The notes under the pieces were generated by a model that ran no database searches, was not told the DNA's origin, and saw only the letters and a list, made by a program, of their open reading frames with translations. From Bacillus litorisediminis (GTDB lineage: Bacteria > Bacillota > Bacilli > Bacillales > JC228): a DNA stretch of 64,000 bases. Below, in pieces: positions 8,608 through 17,051 of this stretch. Within the stretch, counting starts at the first letter, position 1. Each line of letters starts with the position of its first letter. Location: positions 1 to 64,000 of the forward strand of contig NZ_JAKZKT010000006.1 in assembly GCF_022808645.1 (NCBI RefSeq), given 5' to 3'. The position numbers and the translations under genes are program-made.

Positions 8608-10389
8608 TTGGCTACAAAAACTTACTCAGAAACTTGGGATTTAGATGTTTTTTTTAAGGGAGGCAGTGAGTCCGAAGAATTTAAACAATACATAACTGAA
8701 CTAGAGAAAAAGGTTCAATCCTTCACTAATCAGATTCAAAGCTATCAGGCGCAAGACTCAAAAGGATTGAATGAAGTACTTTCAACCTTTGCAAAAGTAT
8801 CTTATAAAATGAGACAGGCAGGTGCATTTGTCAGCTGTTTAACGGCTCAAAATACAAAGGATGATAAGGCTGTTGAATGGAGAGTCAAATTAAACGATCT
8901 CAGTGCCCAATTTCAAACATCCTTAACTGTGCTAGATCAAAAATTAACTGAATTTGATGACACAGTGTGGAATGAACTTATACAAAATGAACCATTCAAG
9001 GAAATTGCTTTTGTTCTTAGCGAAAGAAGGCAAAAAGCGAGTGAAAAATTGTCTGTGGAACAAGAATCCCTGATTAATTCGCTAAGTGTAGATGGTTATC
9101 ATGGCTGGGGTCAATTCTATGATCATATTGTCAAAAACATCCAGATTCCATTCAAAGAAAATGGAGAAGAAAAGCTGTTGTCGGTTGGACAAGCTTCTAA
9201 CAAGTTTTCCGACAGTAATCGAGAAGTACGCAAGCAAGTTTTTGAAGATTGGGAAAAAGCATGGGGCGAACAGGGAGATTACCTATCTGCTACTTTGAAC
9301 CATCTTGCAGGATTCCGTCTTCAAGTGTATAAGCACAGAGGCTGGGAAGATGTTTTAAAAGAACCGCTTGCCTATAACCGTATGCAGAAGAAAACGTTAG
9401 ATGCAATGTGGAATACGATTGTAGAATATAAAAAATATCTCGTTCAATATCTAGAGAGAAAAGCTCAGCTGCTCGCCTTAGATAAACTAAGCTGGTATGA
9501 CTTGGATGCCCCAATTGGATCAAGCGATTCTAAGGTTACGTACCAAGAGGGTGCAGAGTTTATCTTAGAAAACTTTAAAGAATTTGGGGAGCAATTAACA
9601 TCTTTTACGAAAAAGGCTTTTGAAGACAGGTGGATCGAAGCAGAAGACAGACCAGGCAAAAGACCAGGCGGTTTTTGTACCGGTTTTCCAGAGAGTAACC
9701 AATCACGTATTTTTATGACATTTAGCGGTACTACTTCAAACGTGTCAACGCTAGCTCATGAATTAGGACATGCTTTTCATAGCTATGCACTAAGGGATGT
9801 TCATCCGCTTAACAAAGGCTATGCGATGAATGTCGCAGAAACGGCTTCTACTTTTGCAGAAATGATTGTAAGTGATGCATCCGTTAAAGCAGCTAAAAAT
9901 GAGGAAGAGAAACTTTCTTTATTAGAAGATAAGCTGCAGCGGGCAGTTGCTTTGTTAATGAACATTCACGCTAGATTCCTATTTGAGACCCGTTTCTATG
10001 AAGAACGAAAAAATGGTAATGTTTCCTTCCAGCGTTTAAACGAACTTATGCTTGATGCACAAAAAGAAGCCTATTGTGATGCTCTTGGAGAATATCATCC
10101 ATTATTCTGGGCGTCTAAATTGCATTTTTATATTACAGGAGTACCGTTTTATAACTTCCCATATACCTTCGGATTCCTATTCTCTATGGGGATTTACCAA
10201 AGAGCAATGGTGGAAGGCAAGGGGTTTGAAGAAAAATATATTGCCTTGCTAAAAGATACGGGCTCTATGACTGTGGAGGATCTGGCGCAAAAACATTTGC
10301 AGGCAGATTTGACAGAAAAGACATTCTGGGAAAATGCTTTGAAGCCGATTGTAAAGGATGTAGAAGAATTTTTAGAAATGACAAAGTAA
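8608..10389 (+). CDS. pepF: M3 family oligoendopeptidase (PepF-like)
   Basis: A 593-residue cytoplasmic metallopeptidase of normal M3B length. HELGHAFHSY (about residues 383-392) is the HExxH zinc motif, and NVAETASTFAE (about 410) supplies the third ligand Glu. The N-terminal ETWDLDVFF and the FCTGFP and ESNQSRIFM segments are typical. It degrades short peptides. I moved the start from an ATG at 8587 to TTG 8608, which gives (M)ATKTYSETWDL, because GGAGGGGTG (8595-8603) sits just upstream. It stands alone with its own terminator. Confidence 0.9.
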   Translation: MATKTYSETWDLDVFFKGGSESEEFKQYITELEKKVQSFTNQIQSYQAQDSKGLNEVLSTFAKVSYKMRQAGAFVSCLTAQNTKDDKAVEWRVKLNDLSAQFQTSLTVLDQKLTEFDDTVWNELIQNEPFKEIAFVLSERRQKASEKLSVEQESLINSLSVDGYHGWGQFYDHIVKNIQIPFKENGEEKLLSVGQASNKFSDSNREVRKQVFEDWEKAWGEQGDYLSATLNHLAGFRLQVYKHRGWEDVLKEPLAYNRMQKKTLDAMWNTIVEYKKYLVQYLERKAQLLALDKLSWYDLDAPIGSSDSKVTYQEGAEFILENFKEFGEQLTSFTKKAFEDRWIEAEDRPGKRPGGFCTGFPESNQSRIFMTFSGTTSNVSTLAHELGHAFHSYALRDVHPLNKGYAMNVAETASTFAEMIVSDASVKAAKNEEEKLSLLEDKLQRAVALLMNIHARFLFETRFYEERKNGNVSFQRLNELMLDAQKEAYCDALGEYHPLFWASKLHFYITGVPFYNFPYTFGFLFSMGIYQRAMVEGKGFEEKYIALLKDTGSMTVEDLAQKHLQADLTEKTFWENALKPIVKDVEEFLEMTK

Positions 10390-10402
10390 AGGAAAGAAAT
10401 GA

Positions 10403-10430
10403 GGAGACCACTAATCGGGTCTCCTTTTAT
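10403..10430 (+). terminator. Terminator after pepF
   Basis: GGAGACC pairs with GGTCTCC around ACTAATCG, followed by TTTTATT. Confidence 0.8.
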
Positions 10431-10485
10431 TAGGCTGATTTCGCAAAAATTGTTGTTACCTGAATATATTTTTTAAAGCGGAACT

Positions 10486-10597
10486 CACTTGACTCCTGCG
10501 GGAAATAGATGAAAGGTCGAGACCCCCGCAGGCAAAGCACGAGGAGGCTCGACTTCCTCCCCGGGGAATCTTGTGTCTGGAGCGAATGGAACGGACA
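10486..10597. repeat. Interspersed palindromic repeat common in Bacillaceae genomes
   Basis: The stretch GACTCCTGCGGG ... CCCCGCAGG ... ACGAGGAGGCTCGAC ... GTGTCTGGAGCGAATGG matches an intergenic repeat type I know from many Bacillaceae. CCTGCGGG (10495-10502) pairs with CCCGCAGG (10525-10532), and GTCGAG (10516-10521) with CTCGAC (10548-10553). This gives a multi-arm RNA or DNA fold. It is non-coding; the open frame through it is an artefact of the GC-rich repeat. It occupies the 290-bp gap between pepF and pssA. Confidence 0.7.
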
Positions 10598-10647
10598 TGT
10601 TTACCTCTATTCAAACCAGCAAAGTATGCAAAAACAGCCTTTCACAA

Positions 10648-10678
10648 AAAAAATCCGCTCTGTCTGCACAGGCGGAAT
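10648..10678 (-). terminator. Terminator of pssA
   Basis: Read on the reverse strand, TCCGC-CTGT pairs with ACAG-AGCGGA around GCAG and ends in a run of seven T. It lies just after the pssA stop codon. Confidence 0.85.
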
Positions 10679-10680
10679 AG

Positions 10681-11220
10681 TTAAAGCTTCTTCACTTTAA
10701 TGGGACTTACCATACTTAATGACAAAATTACTGTGATAAACAAATAGACATAAGATGGAATGATTGCGGTAAAGAGAAATAGTAATGTCCCGATACAACC
10801 AACTACTGTAATTGGCACCCCTGTAAAATACCCTTGTTGCTCCGAAATATTAAACCTAGCGAGACGAATAGCTCCGCAGCTAATATAAAAAATTGATACA
10901 AACATTCCAGCAGCACCAAATTCATAGAGAATCCCGTGATATAATAACAGGGCTGGAGCCACTCCAAATGAAATAATATCACACATCGAATCTAGCTGTT
11001 TACCAAACTCTGATTCTGTTTGAAGCTTGCGTGCCATCATTCCATCAAAACGATCCATTAATGCAGCTAAAAAAATAAGAGTAAGGCTTAGGTGTAATTG
11101 CCCCTTGGTTACAAATAAAATCGCAAAGGCACCTAAAAAGAGATTGGATAGTGTGATAAAATTGGCTGCTTGTGATTTCAGCTTTTTCACCGTTATATCC
11201 AAAACATGAGCTAAAAACAA
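10681..11220 (-). CDS. pssA: CDP-diacylglycerol--serine O-phosphatidyltransferase
   Basis: About 179 residues with several membrane segments. The CDP-alcohol phosphotransferase motif DG-x2-AR-x8-G-x3-D-x3-D is complete in DGMMARKLQTESEFGKQLD plus SMCD (residues about 57-79). It makes phosphatidylserine from CDP-diacylglycerol and serine in the membrane; the divergent psd then makes phosphatidylethanolamine. TTG 11220, giving (M)FLAHVLDITVKKLKSQ, is preferred, with TTAGGAG upstream. GTG 11229 is the alternative but touches the ribosome binding site. Confidence 0.9.
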   Translation of the reverse strand: MFLAHVLDITVKKLKSQAANFITLSNLFLGAFAILFVTKGQLHLSLTLIFLAALMDRFDGMMARKLQTESEFGKQLDSMCDIISFGVAPALLLYHGILYEFGAAGMFVSIFYISCGAIRLARFNISEQQGYFTGVPITVVGCIGTLLFLFTAIIPSYVYLFITVILSLSMVSPIKVKKL

Positions 11221-11336
11221 TCTTATCACTCTCCTAAAATATAGAAGGTAAACGCTTATTATATTATAATATCATTATTGTACGGATATTATAAGAACAG
11301 GTAAAGATTTTTTTCTGGAGAAATAGGTGAAGTTCG

Positions 11337-12128
11337 TTGGTTAAAGAAAAACTATATCGCACCATGATTGAACTAACAAATGGTCCTGTCACAAGTAAGC
11401 TATTGCAAAAAATTACCATGTCAAAATGGAGCAAAGCGCTGATTCCGTTATACATGAGAGCCTATAAAATAAAATCTCACGAACTTATGATCCCGCCAAA
11501 ACAGTATCCTTCGCTCCAAGATTTTTTTATACGCAAGTTAAAAAATGGAGCAAGAGTCATTGAAAAAGGGGATAAAATTATTATTAGCCCGGTTGATGGT
11601 GTTCTTGAAGAATGGGGTCTCATCTCGGAAAACACTGAAATGGTAATAAAAGGGAAGGTTTATTCTGTTCAGGAAATGGTCGGAAATGAGGCAATCGCAA
11701 AGGATTACATTGGCGGTAAGTTTGTGCTATTGTATTTAAGCCCGGCACATTATCATAGGATTCATGCACCCTACAGCGGGAAAATTATATCTAAGCATAT
11801 ATTAGGGAATAAATCGTATCCAGTGAATCGTTTAGGTTTGCTCTATGGAAAATCGCCTTTATCCAAAAATTACCGGCTTGCAACCGAAATTAAAGGGGAA
11901 CACGGTAAGTATGCAATTATCAAAATCGGGGCCATGTTTGTAAATAGCATTGAGTGGACAAACCCAAATGAACGGGTTGAAAAGGGTGAAGAACTGGGTT
12001 ATTTTTCCTTTGGATCGTCTGTTGTCCTTTTATTTCCTAAAGGGTTTATGGAACTGAATCAGGAGCTAAAGAAAGGTACCACCATCTTTATGGGAAATCC
12101 AATTGGCATTATTAATGAAGGACAATAA
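11337..12128 (+). CDS. psd: Phosphatidylserine decarboxylase
   Basis: A 263-residue pro-enzyme. SPVDGV (near 82) and YLSPAHYHRIHAP (near 138) are family motifs. FGSSVVLLF near 228 is the LGST-type self-cleavage site, where the serine becomes the pyruvoyl cofactor. It decarboxylates phosphatidylserine made by PssA, whose gene is divergent across a 116-bp AT-rich promoter region. Translation starts at TTG 11337 with AGGTGA upstream. The substitution of FGSS for LGST keeps the essential Gly-Ser. Confidence 0.92.
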   Translation: MVKEKLYRTMIELTNGPVTSKLLQKITMSKWSKALIPLYMRAYKIKSHELMIPPKQYPSLQDFFIRKLKNGARVIEKGDKIIISPVDGVLEEWGLISENTEMVIKGKVYSVQEMVGNEAIAKDYIGGKFVLLYLSPAHYHRIHAPYSGKIISKHILGNKSYPVNRLGLLYGKSPLSKNYRLATEIKGEHGKYAIIKIGAMFVNSIEWTNPNERVEKGEELGYFSFGSSVVLLFPKGFMELNQELKKGTTIFMGNPIGIINEGQ

Positions 12129-12150
12129 CATTTTATATCGAAAGAAGAAA

Positions 12151-12188
12151 AAAAGCTCTGTTGCGATAACAGAGCTTGTCATTTTTTT
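12151..12188. terminator. Bidirectional terminator between psd and sda
   Basis: AAGCTCTGTT pairs with AACAGAGCTT around GCGAT. T-runs occur on both sides when read on either strand. It serves psd (forward) and sda (reverse). Confidence 0.85.
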
Positions 12189-12327
12189 AAGAACTTATTT
12201 TCACATGATGAGTTAAAGAACGACGCTGAATTTCTGTCTCGATGAGGCGAATAAACTCAGGGCTTAAATTTAATTCTCTGGCCTTGTAGTAAGATTCAAG
12301 CAATAATTGATCAGATAATCTTCTCAC
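12187..12327 (-). CDS. sda: Sporulation histidine kinase inhibitor Sda
   Basis: A 46-residue protein beginning (M)RRLSDQLLLESYYKAREL and ending HHVKISS. It matches the helical-hairpin Sda family in length and sequence (RxLSDxLLxESYxKA, FIxLIExEIxRRSL). Sda binds KinA and blocks its autophosphorylation when replication initiation is disturbed, holding back sporulation. GTG 12327 has GGAGG 9 bp upstream and gives the canonical N-terminus; ATG 12333 is too close to the site. The upstream DnaA-box cluster fits the known DnaA activation of sda. Confidence 0.92.
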   Translation of the reverse strand: MRRLSDQLLLESYYKARELNLSPEFIRLIETEIQRRSLTHHVKISS

Positions 12328-12444
12328 CGACATTCACCTCCAGCTGAAATAAGTGTTCTATTCACCAAGTCCCTTGCATATATTGATAGTTTGCTTGGTG
12401 TACATACAATCTAACAAATTTAATTGGTTAGAACAAGCGTTCTA

Positions 12445-12544
12445 TTATCCACAGGAAATAGTGGATAACCTGTTATTAACTTGTGTGTAAAAATCCAAGT
12501 CCCTCTATTTTCATATGTGAACAATGTGAATAAAGTTATCCACA
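12445..12544. promoter_or_regulatory. DnaA-box cluster upstream of sda and yqeG
   Basis: Exact TTATCCACA boxes lie at 12445-12453 and 12536-12544. An exact reverse box TGTGAATAA (pattern TGTGnATAA) is at 12525-12533. One-mismatch boxes are AGTGGATAA (12460-12468) and TGTGAACAA (12516-12524). DnaA is known to activate sda in B. subtilis from boxes in this same intergenic region. The sites lie between the reverse sda gene and the forward yqeG promoter and may affect both. Confidence 0.8.
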
Positions 12545-12661
12545 ACTGTTGAAAAGGAGGGCAATTTGTCGAAAAATATTTTTAATACTACGAATTTCGA
12601 CATCAATCGCATATACTATAAAGGGTTTTTTTATAAAAATCATGCTTTTATAAGTAATATT

Positions 12662-12690
12662 TTGAAACAAAATGAAAAATTAGGTATGAT
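12662..12690 (+). promoter_or_regulatory. Sigma-A promoter of the yqeG operon
   Basis: TTGAAA (12662-12667) and TATGAT (12685-12690) have a 17-bp spacer. The start would be near 12697, giving a leader of about 28 bases before the GTG of yqeG. This excludes the longer in-frame start at 12566. Confidence 0.65.
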
Positions 12691-12724
12691 GATGAAAGTC
12701 ATAGATAGTAACGAGGTGAATAAA

Positions 12725-13246
12725 GTGCTGACGAGTTTTTTGCCGGCTGAGCACGTAAAGAATATATTTGAAATTACTCCTGAAAAGCTTAAGGAAAAAG
12801 GAATTAAGGCAATTATTACTGATTTGGACAACACATTGGTTGAATGGGATCGTCCGAGTGCTACACCCCGCCTAATTGAATGGTTTGAAGAGATGAAAAA
12901 AAATGATATTCTAGTGGCGATTGTTTCAAATAATCAAAAGGAACGGGTTCGATTATTTGCGGAACCCTTAAACATACCTTTTATATATCAGGCCAGAAAA
13001 CCAATGACACGCGCTTTTTATCGGGCATTAACGGTGTTAAATGTTAAAAAGGAAGAGACTGTGGTAATTGGAGATCAGCTCTTAACTGACGTTTTTGGCG
13101 GAAATCGGGCAGGGTTTCATACGATATTAGTGGTGCCTGTTGCTCAATCTGATGGCTTTTTTACTAGGTTTAACCGGATTGTTGAAAGAAGGCTATTAAA
13201 TTTTTTTAAGAAGAAAGGCTATATCCAATGGGAGGATCAATCGTGA
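12725..13246 (+). CDS. yqeG: YqeG, HAD superfamily (subfamily IIIA) phosphatase
   Basis: A 173-residue HAD phosphatase. Motif I is DLDNTLVEWD (about 34-43), motif II IVSNN, motif III the lysine of QARKPMTRAF, and motif IV GDQLLTDVFGGN. It resembles the phosphatidylglycerophosphate phosphatase type HADs; the substrate in Bacillus is not firmly known. Start GTG 12725 (MLTSFLPAEHVKNIFEITPEKL, by family) has CGAGGTG upstream. The frame is open back to TTG 12566, but that N-terminus is not family-like. It heads a ribosome-assembly and NAD operon. Confidence 0.93.
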   Translation: MLTSFLPAEHVKNIFEITPEKLKEKGIKAIITDLDNTLVEWDRPSATPRLIEWFEEMKKNDILVAIVSNNQKERVRLFAEPLNIPFIYQARKPMTRAFYRALTVLNVKKEETVVIGDQLLTDVFGGNRAGFHTILVVPVAQSDGFFTRFNRIVERRLLNFFKKKGYIQWEDQS

Positions 13247-14358
13247 CAAATCAACAGAACTTAGTTTTTACTTGTATTGGTTGCGGGGTATTGATTCAAA
13301 CAGAAGACCCGGAAAAAATCGGATATGCTCCTCCATCTGCGCTTGAAAAGGAGGAAATTGTTTGTAAAAGGTGTTTTCGCTTAAAGCATTATAATGAGGT
13401 TCAAGACGTAGAGCTTACGGATGATGATTTTCTCAAAATGATTCATCGGATTAGCGAAGATGACGCACTTGTCGTGAAAATTGTAGATATCTTTGATTTT
13501 AATGGCAGTTGGCTAAATGGGATTCAAAGGTTTGCCGGGAATAACCCCGTATTATTAATTGGAAATAAAGTAGATTTGCTCCCCAAATCGGTGAAACAAA
13601 GCAAGTTAATTCAGTGGATGAATCGACAGGCTAAAGAGCTGGGGCTAAAACCTCTTGATATAGCTCTTGTCAGTGCCTATAAAGGGACTGGAATGGAAGA
13701 AGCAATTTCATTGATTGAACACCACAGAAAAGGACGAAATGTCTACGTGGTGGGTACCACCAATGTTGGCAAATCGACCTTTATTAATAAAATAATTGAA
13801 AAAGTAGCGGGGGAAAAAGATGTCATTACGACTTCTCATTTTCCCGGAACTACGCTTGATTTTATCAGAATTCCGCTTGATGATGAGAAAAGTATGATTG
13901 ATACTCCGGGAATCATTAATCGTCACCAGATGGCTCATGTTGTCAGCAAAAAGGATCTGAAAGTGATTACTCCTAAAAAAGAAATAAAGCCAAAGGTGTA
14001 TCAATTAAACGAGGGACAGACCCTCTTCTATGGAGGCTTAGGAAGACTTGACTTCATTAGCGGGGAAAGGCACTCCTTTATTCATTACTTTTCAAATGAA
14101 CTGAATATTCATCGCACAAAAATCGAAAAAGCAGATGAACTGTATGACAACCATTTAGGCGAGCTTTTATCTCCCCCTGACCTTGAAAGTAAGGAAAACA
14201 TTCCGCCATTGGTTAAGCATGAATTTTCGATAAAGGAAGATAAAACCGATATCGTCTTTTCAGGCTTAGGCTGGGTGACGATTCAAGAAAAAGGTGTAAA
14301 AGTTGCGGCCTATGCTCCAAGAGGAATTTCCGTTTTACTTAGAAAGTCTTTAATTTAA
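13243..14358 (+). CDS. yqeH: Ribosome biogenesis GTPase YqeH (circularly permuted)
   Basis: About 371 residues. A zinc finger (CIGCG ... CKRCF, about 10-45) precedes a circularly permuted G domain: the G4 motif NKVDLLPKS comes first, then SAYKG (G5), GTTNVGKST (G1) and DTPGII (G3). A C-terminal RNA-binding region follows. It acts in 30S subunit assembly. Start GTG 13243 has GGGAGGA upstream and overlaps the yqeG stop (GTGA), indicating translational coupling. Confidence 0.95.
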   Translation: MTNQQNLVFTCIGCGVLIQTEDPEKIGYAPPSALEKEEIVCKRCFRLKHYNEVQDVELTDDDFLKMIHRISEDDALVVKIVDIFDFNGSWLNGIQRFAGNNPVLLIGNKVDLLPKSVKQSKLIQWMNRQAKELGLKPLDIALVSAYKGTGMEEAISLIEHHRKGRNVYVVGTTNVGKSTFINKIIEKVAGEKDVITTSHFPGTTLDFIRIPLDDEKSMIDTPGIINRHQMAHVVSKKDLKVITPKKEIKPKVYQLNEGQTLFYGGLGRLDFISGERHSFIHYFSNELNIHRTKIEKADELYDNHLGELLSPPDLESKENIPPLVKHEFSIKEDKTDIVFSGLGWVTIQEKGVKVAAYAPRGISVLLRKSLI

Positions 14359-14398
14359 AAATCAGGGATATAAATTTGTTTGTTGGGGAGGGGAGAGG

Positions 14399-15241
14399 AT
14401 GGAGAAAGTCTACGGAGTAATTGGGGATCCAATCGGACATTCTTTATCACCGCTCATGCATAATCATAGCTTTGCCATAGAAAATATACAGGCTGCCTAC
14501 CATCCATTTCTGGTTAAAAAGGAAGACTTGGAATCGGCAGTACGAGGCATGAAAGCAATTGGAATCCAAGGATTTAACGTAACCATTCCGCATAAAGAAG
14601 CCATTATACCGTATTTAGATGAAGTTGATGCACTTGCGGCCGAAATAGGTGCAGTCAACACAGTTGTCCTTCGAAATGGGGCATATGTCGGCTACAATAC
14701 AGATGGAATTGGCTTTGTTAAAGCATTAAAACAAGCGATCCGCGAAGTAAACGTAGAGCAAAAGAAAGTATTAATTATAGGTGCCGGGGGAGCTGCTAAG
14801 GGGATATACTACAGTCTGCTTGCTGAAGGATTTACAAATGTAGATTTAGCGAACCGATCAGTCGAACGGGCCAGGCAGCTCATATCAGGAAGTACCCATG
14901 CTTCAAGCAGTTTATCAAACGCTTATAGTATGGAGGATGCAGAGGAAAACTTAAACCAATATGACATCCTGATTCAAACTACGTCGGTGGGTATGTCTCC
15001 CCGCAGGGAAGAATCACCGTTAACGCTGGAGAAGCTAAACAGACAAACACATGTGTTTGATATTATTTACAATCCATATGAAACTAAATTTTTAACTTTA
15101 GCCAAAGAAAAGGGCTGTTCGATCCATAATGGCATTGATATGTTTGTTTATCAGGGTGCCTTTGCGTTTCAATTATGGACCGAAATATGGCCGAATACTG
15201 ACGAAATGAGAAAGGTAGTCATCAATCGATTAGGAGGATAA
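14399..15241 (+). CDS. aroE: Shikimate dehydrogenase
   Basis: A 280-residue shikimate 5-dehydrogenase. GDPIGHSLSPLMHN binds shikimate, FNVTIPHKEA has the catalytic lysine, NTDGIGFVKAL follows, and GAGGAAKGIYY is the NADP loop. It reduces 3-dehydroshikimate in aromatic amino acid synthesis. Its place between yqeH and yhbY is the standard Bacillus order. A purine-rich Shine-Dalgarno precedes the ATG. Confidence 0.95.
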   Translation: MEKVYGVIGDPIGHSLSPLMHNHSFAIENIQAAYHPFLVKKEDLESAVRGMKAIGIQGFNVTIPHKEAIIPYLDEVDALAAEIGAVNTVVLRNGAYVGYNTDGIGFVKALKQAIREVNVEQKKVLIIGAGGAAKGIYYSLLAEGFTNVDLANRSVERARQLISGSTHASSSLSNAYSMEDAEENLNQYDILIQTTSVGMSPRREESPLTLEKLNRQTHVFDIIYNPYETKFLTLAKEKGCSIHNGIDMFVYQGAFAFQLWTEIWPNTDEMRKVVINRLGG

Positions 15242-15244
15242 TGC

Positions 15245-15535
15245 ATGCTGACAGGAAAACAAAAAAGGTTTCTGCGTTCACAGGCTCATCATCTAAATCC
15301 CATCTTTCAAGTGGGAAAAGGCGGAGTGAGTGAGAATTTAATTAAGCAGGTTGCGGATGCACTTGAAGCCCGCGAATTAATTAAAGTGAGCGTTTTACAA
15401 AACTGTGAATATGATCGTGATACAGTTGCAGAAGAGCTTGCTTCAGGTGCCGATGCCGAACTTGTTCAAATCATCGGAAATGTAATTGTGTTATACAAGG
15501 AATCTAAAGAGAAAAAACAAATTCAATTGCCGTAA
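15245..15535 (+). CDS. yqeI: YhbY family CRM-domain RNA-binding protein (YqeI)
   Basis: A 96-residue single CRM domain. LTGKQKRFLRSQAHHLNPIF is split from the GKGGVSENL loop, the RNA-binding GxxG-type motif, and ends IGNVIVLYKES. It associates with pre-50S ribosomal particles in other bacteria. It starts 3 bp after aroE with GGAGGATAA overlapping the end of that gene. Confidence 0.92.
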   Translation: MLTGKQKRFLRSQAHHLNPIFQVGKGGVSENLIKQVADALEARELIKVSVLQNCEYDRDTVAEELASGADAELVQIIGNVIVLYKESKEKKQIQLP

Positions 15536-15558
15536 AATATAAATAGAGGATGAAGTGA

Positions 15559-16131
15559 ATGGAAAAAAAAATTGGCATTTTAGGCGGAACCTTTGACCCT
15601 CCGCATATCGGTCATTTGATAATCGCCAATGAATGTTTAAACCAGGCTTCTTTAGATGAGATTTGGTTTATGCCTAATAATGTTCCGCCCCATAAGCATA
15701 AGACCGATAACGTAAGCAATGAAGCGAGAGAACAGATGGTACGGTTAGCGATCCAGAATCATCCTCAGTTTAAGCTGGAATTAATTGAATTACATAGAGA
15801 AGGAAAGTCCTATACGGTTGATACAATGAGACAGCTGATTGAACAAAACCCAGGGGTCACTTTTTACTTTATAATTGGCGGGGATATGATTGAGTATTTG
15901 CCAAATTGGTATAAGATTGATGAACTAGTAAACATGGTTCAGTTTTTAGGCGTGAAACGCCCCTTTTATACACACCATACGGAATATCCAGTGCAAATGC
16001 TCGATGTGCCAGAAATTTATTTGTCATCTACTCAAATTAGGGAACGGATTCAAAAAGGACAATCAATACGTTATTTAGTTCCTGATTCAGTTAGACAATA
16101 TATTGAGGAGAACGGTATTTATGGAACGTGA
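15559..16131 (+). CDS. nadD: Nicotinate-nucleotide adenylyltransferase
   Basis: A 190-residue nucleotidyltransferase. GGTFDPPHIGHL (residues 9-20) is the (T/H)xGH nucleotide-binding motif and SSTQIRERI (near 155) the SxTxxR motif. It adenylates nicotinate mononucleotide in NAD synthesis. It overlaps yqeK by 11 bp, consistent with coupling. Confidence 0.95.
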   Translation: MEKKIGILGGTFDPPHIGHLIIANECLNQASLDEIWFMPNNVPPHKHKTDNVSNEAREQMVRLAIQNHPQFKLELIELHREGKSYTVDTMRQLIEQNPGVTFYFIIGGDMIEYLPNWYKIDELVNMVQFLGVKRPFYTHHTEYPVQMLDVPEIYLSSTQIRERIQKGQSIRYLVPDSVRQYIEENGIYGT

Positions 16132-16678
16132 ACAAGCATTAGCACTTGTAAAAAAGCAATTGAAGGAAGAACGATATATCCATACATTAGGGGTAGTAGA
16201 CACAGCTATAAAGCTTGCCGGACGATATCAGGTCAACCGTGACCAGGCAGAATTGGCCGCGATATTTCATGATTATGCGAAAAATCGCCCAAAGGAAGAA
16301 ATGCGAGCCATTATTATTAAAGAACAAATGCCAGAAACTTTACTTCAATTTCATCATGAGTTATGGCATGCGCCAGTCGGGGCATACTTAGTAAAAACAG
16401 AAGCCGGAATTAAAGATGAAGCCGTTTTAGATGCAATTCGTTCTCATACAACCGGCAGACCTGGGATGACCGATTTAGAAAAAATCGTTTTTTTGGCAGA
16501 TTATATTGAACCCGGACGTTCTTTCCCTGGTGTAGAGGAAGCCAGGAAACTTGCTGAAGAAAATCTGGATCGGGCTGTCTTATTTGCATTAAAAAATACG
16601 ATTCAGTTTTTAATGAATAAACGCCAGCCGATTTATCCTGATACCTTCCACACTTACAATTATTTTTTACTTAAATAG
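16121..16678 (+). CDS. yqeK: YqeK, HD-domain diadenosine tetraphosphate hydrolase
   Basis: A 185-residue HD-domain phosphohydrolase. IHTLGV provides the first His, IFHDYAKN the HD pair, and HHELWHAPVGAYL and IRSHTTGRPGMT later metal ligands, with FLADYIEPGRSFPG typical of YqeK. The family cleaves Ap4A symmetrically. ATG 16121 (MEREQALALVKK) has GAGGAGAA upstream and is preferred to ATG 16103. It lies inside the nadD-yqeK-rsfS cluster. Confidence 0.92.
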   Translation: MEREQALALVKKQLKEERYIHTLGVVDTAIKLAGRYQVNRDQAELAAIFHDYAKNRPKEEMRAIIIKEQMPETLLQFHHELWHAPVGAYLVKTEAGIKDEAVLDAIRSHTTGRPGMTDLEKIVFLADYIEPGRSFPGVEEARKLAEENLDRAVLFALKNTIQFLMNKRQPIYPDTFHTYNYFLLK

Positions 16679-16694
16679 GAGGTCTTACATAGAT

Positions 16695-17051
16695 ATGAAC
16701 GAAATAGACCTATTGAAAACGGTAGTTAAAGCTGCAGATGATAAGAAAGCTAATGATTTAATGATATTAAATATGCAGGGACTTTCTCCAGTAGCTGATT
16801 ATTTTGTAATTGGACACGGAAACTCTGATAGACAGGTTCAAGCGATTGTAAAAGAAATCAAGGATCAAGTCTATGAAAATGGCCTCTCCATTAAAAGGCT
16901 TGAAGGTTATGATGAGGCAAAATGGATTTTAATTGATCTTGGCGATGTGATTGTTCATATCTTTCAAAAAGATGAGCGTGCCTACTATAATCTAGAAAGA
17001 TTATGGGGGGATGCGCCTACTATTTCAGTCGAAAGTGTGTTGTCATCATGA
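16695..17051 (+). CDS. rsfS: Ribosomal silencing factor RsfS
   Basis: A 118-residue protein of the RsfS/YbeB/iojap family: DLMILNMQGLSPVADYFVI, RQVQAIVKEI, and WILIDLGDVIVHIF plus YYNLERLWGDA are hallmark segments. It binds ribosomal protein uL14 and prevents subunit joining. Its stop overlaps the yqeM start (ATGA). Confidence 0.95.
   Translation: MNEIDLLKTVVKAADDKKANDLMILNMQGLSPVADYFVIGHGNSDRQVQAIVKEIKDQVYENGLSIKRLEGYDEAKWILIDLGDVIVHIFQKDERAYYNLERLWGDAPTISVESVLSS

Noticed and set aside
10509-10700. 63-codon ORF between pepF and pssA
   Set aside because: It runs through the palindromic repeat and the pssA terminator, with no ribosome site.
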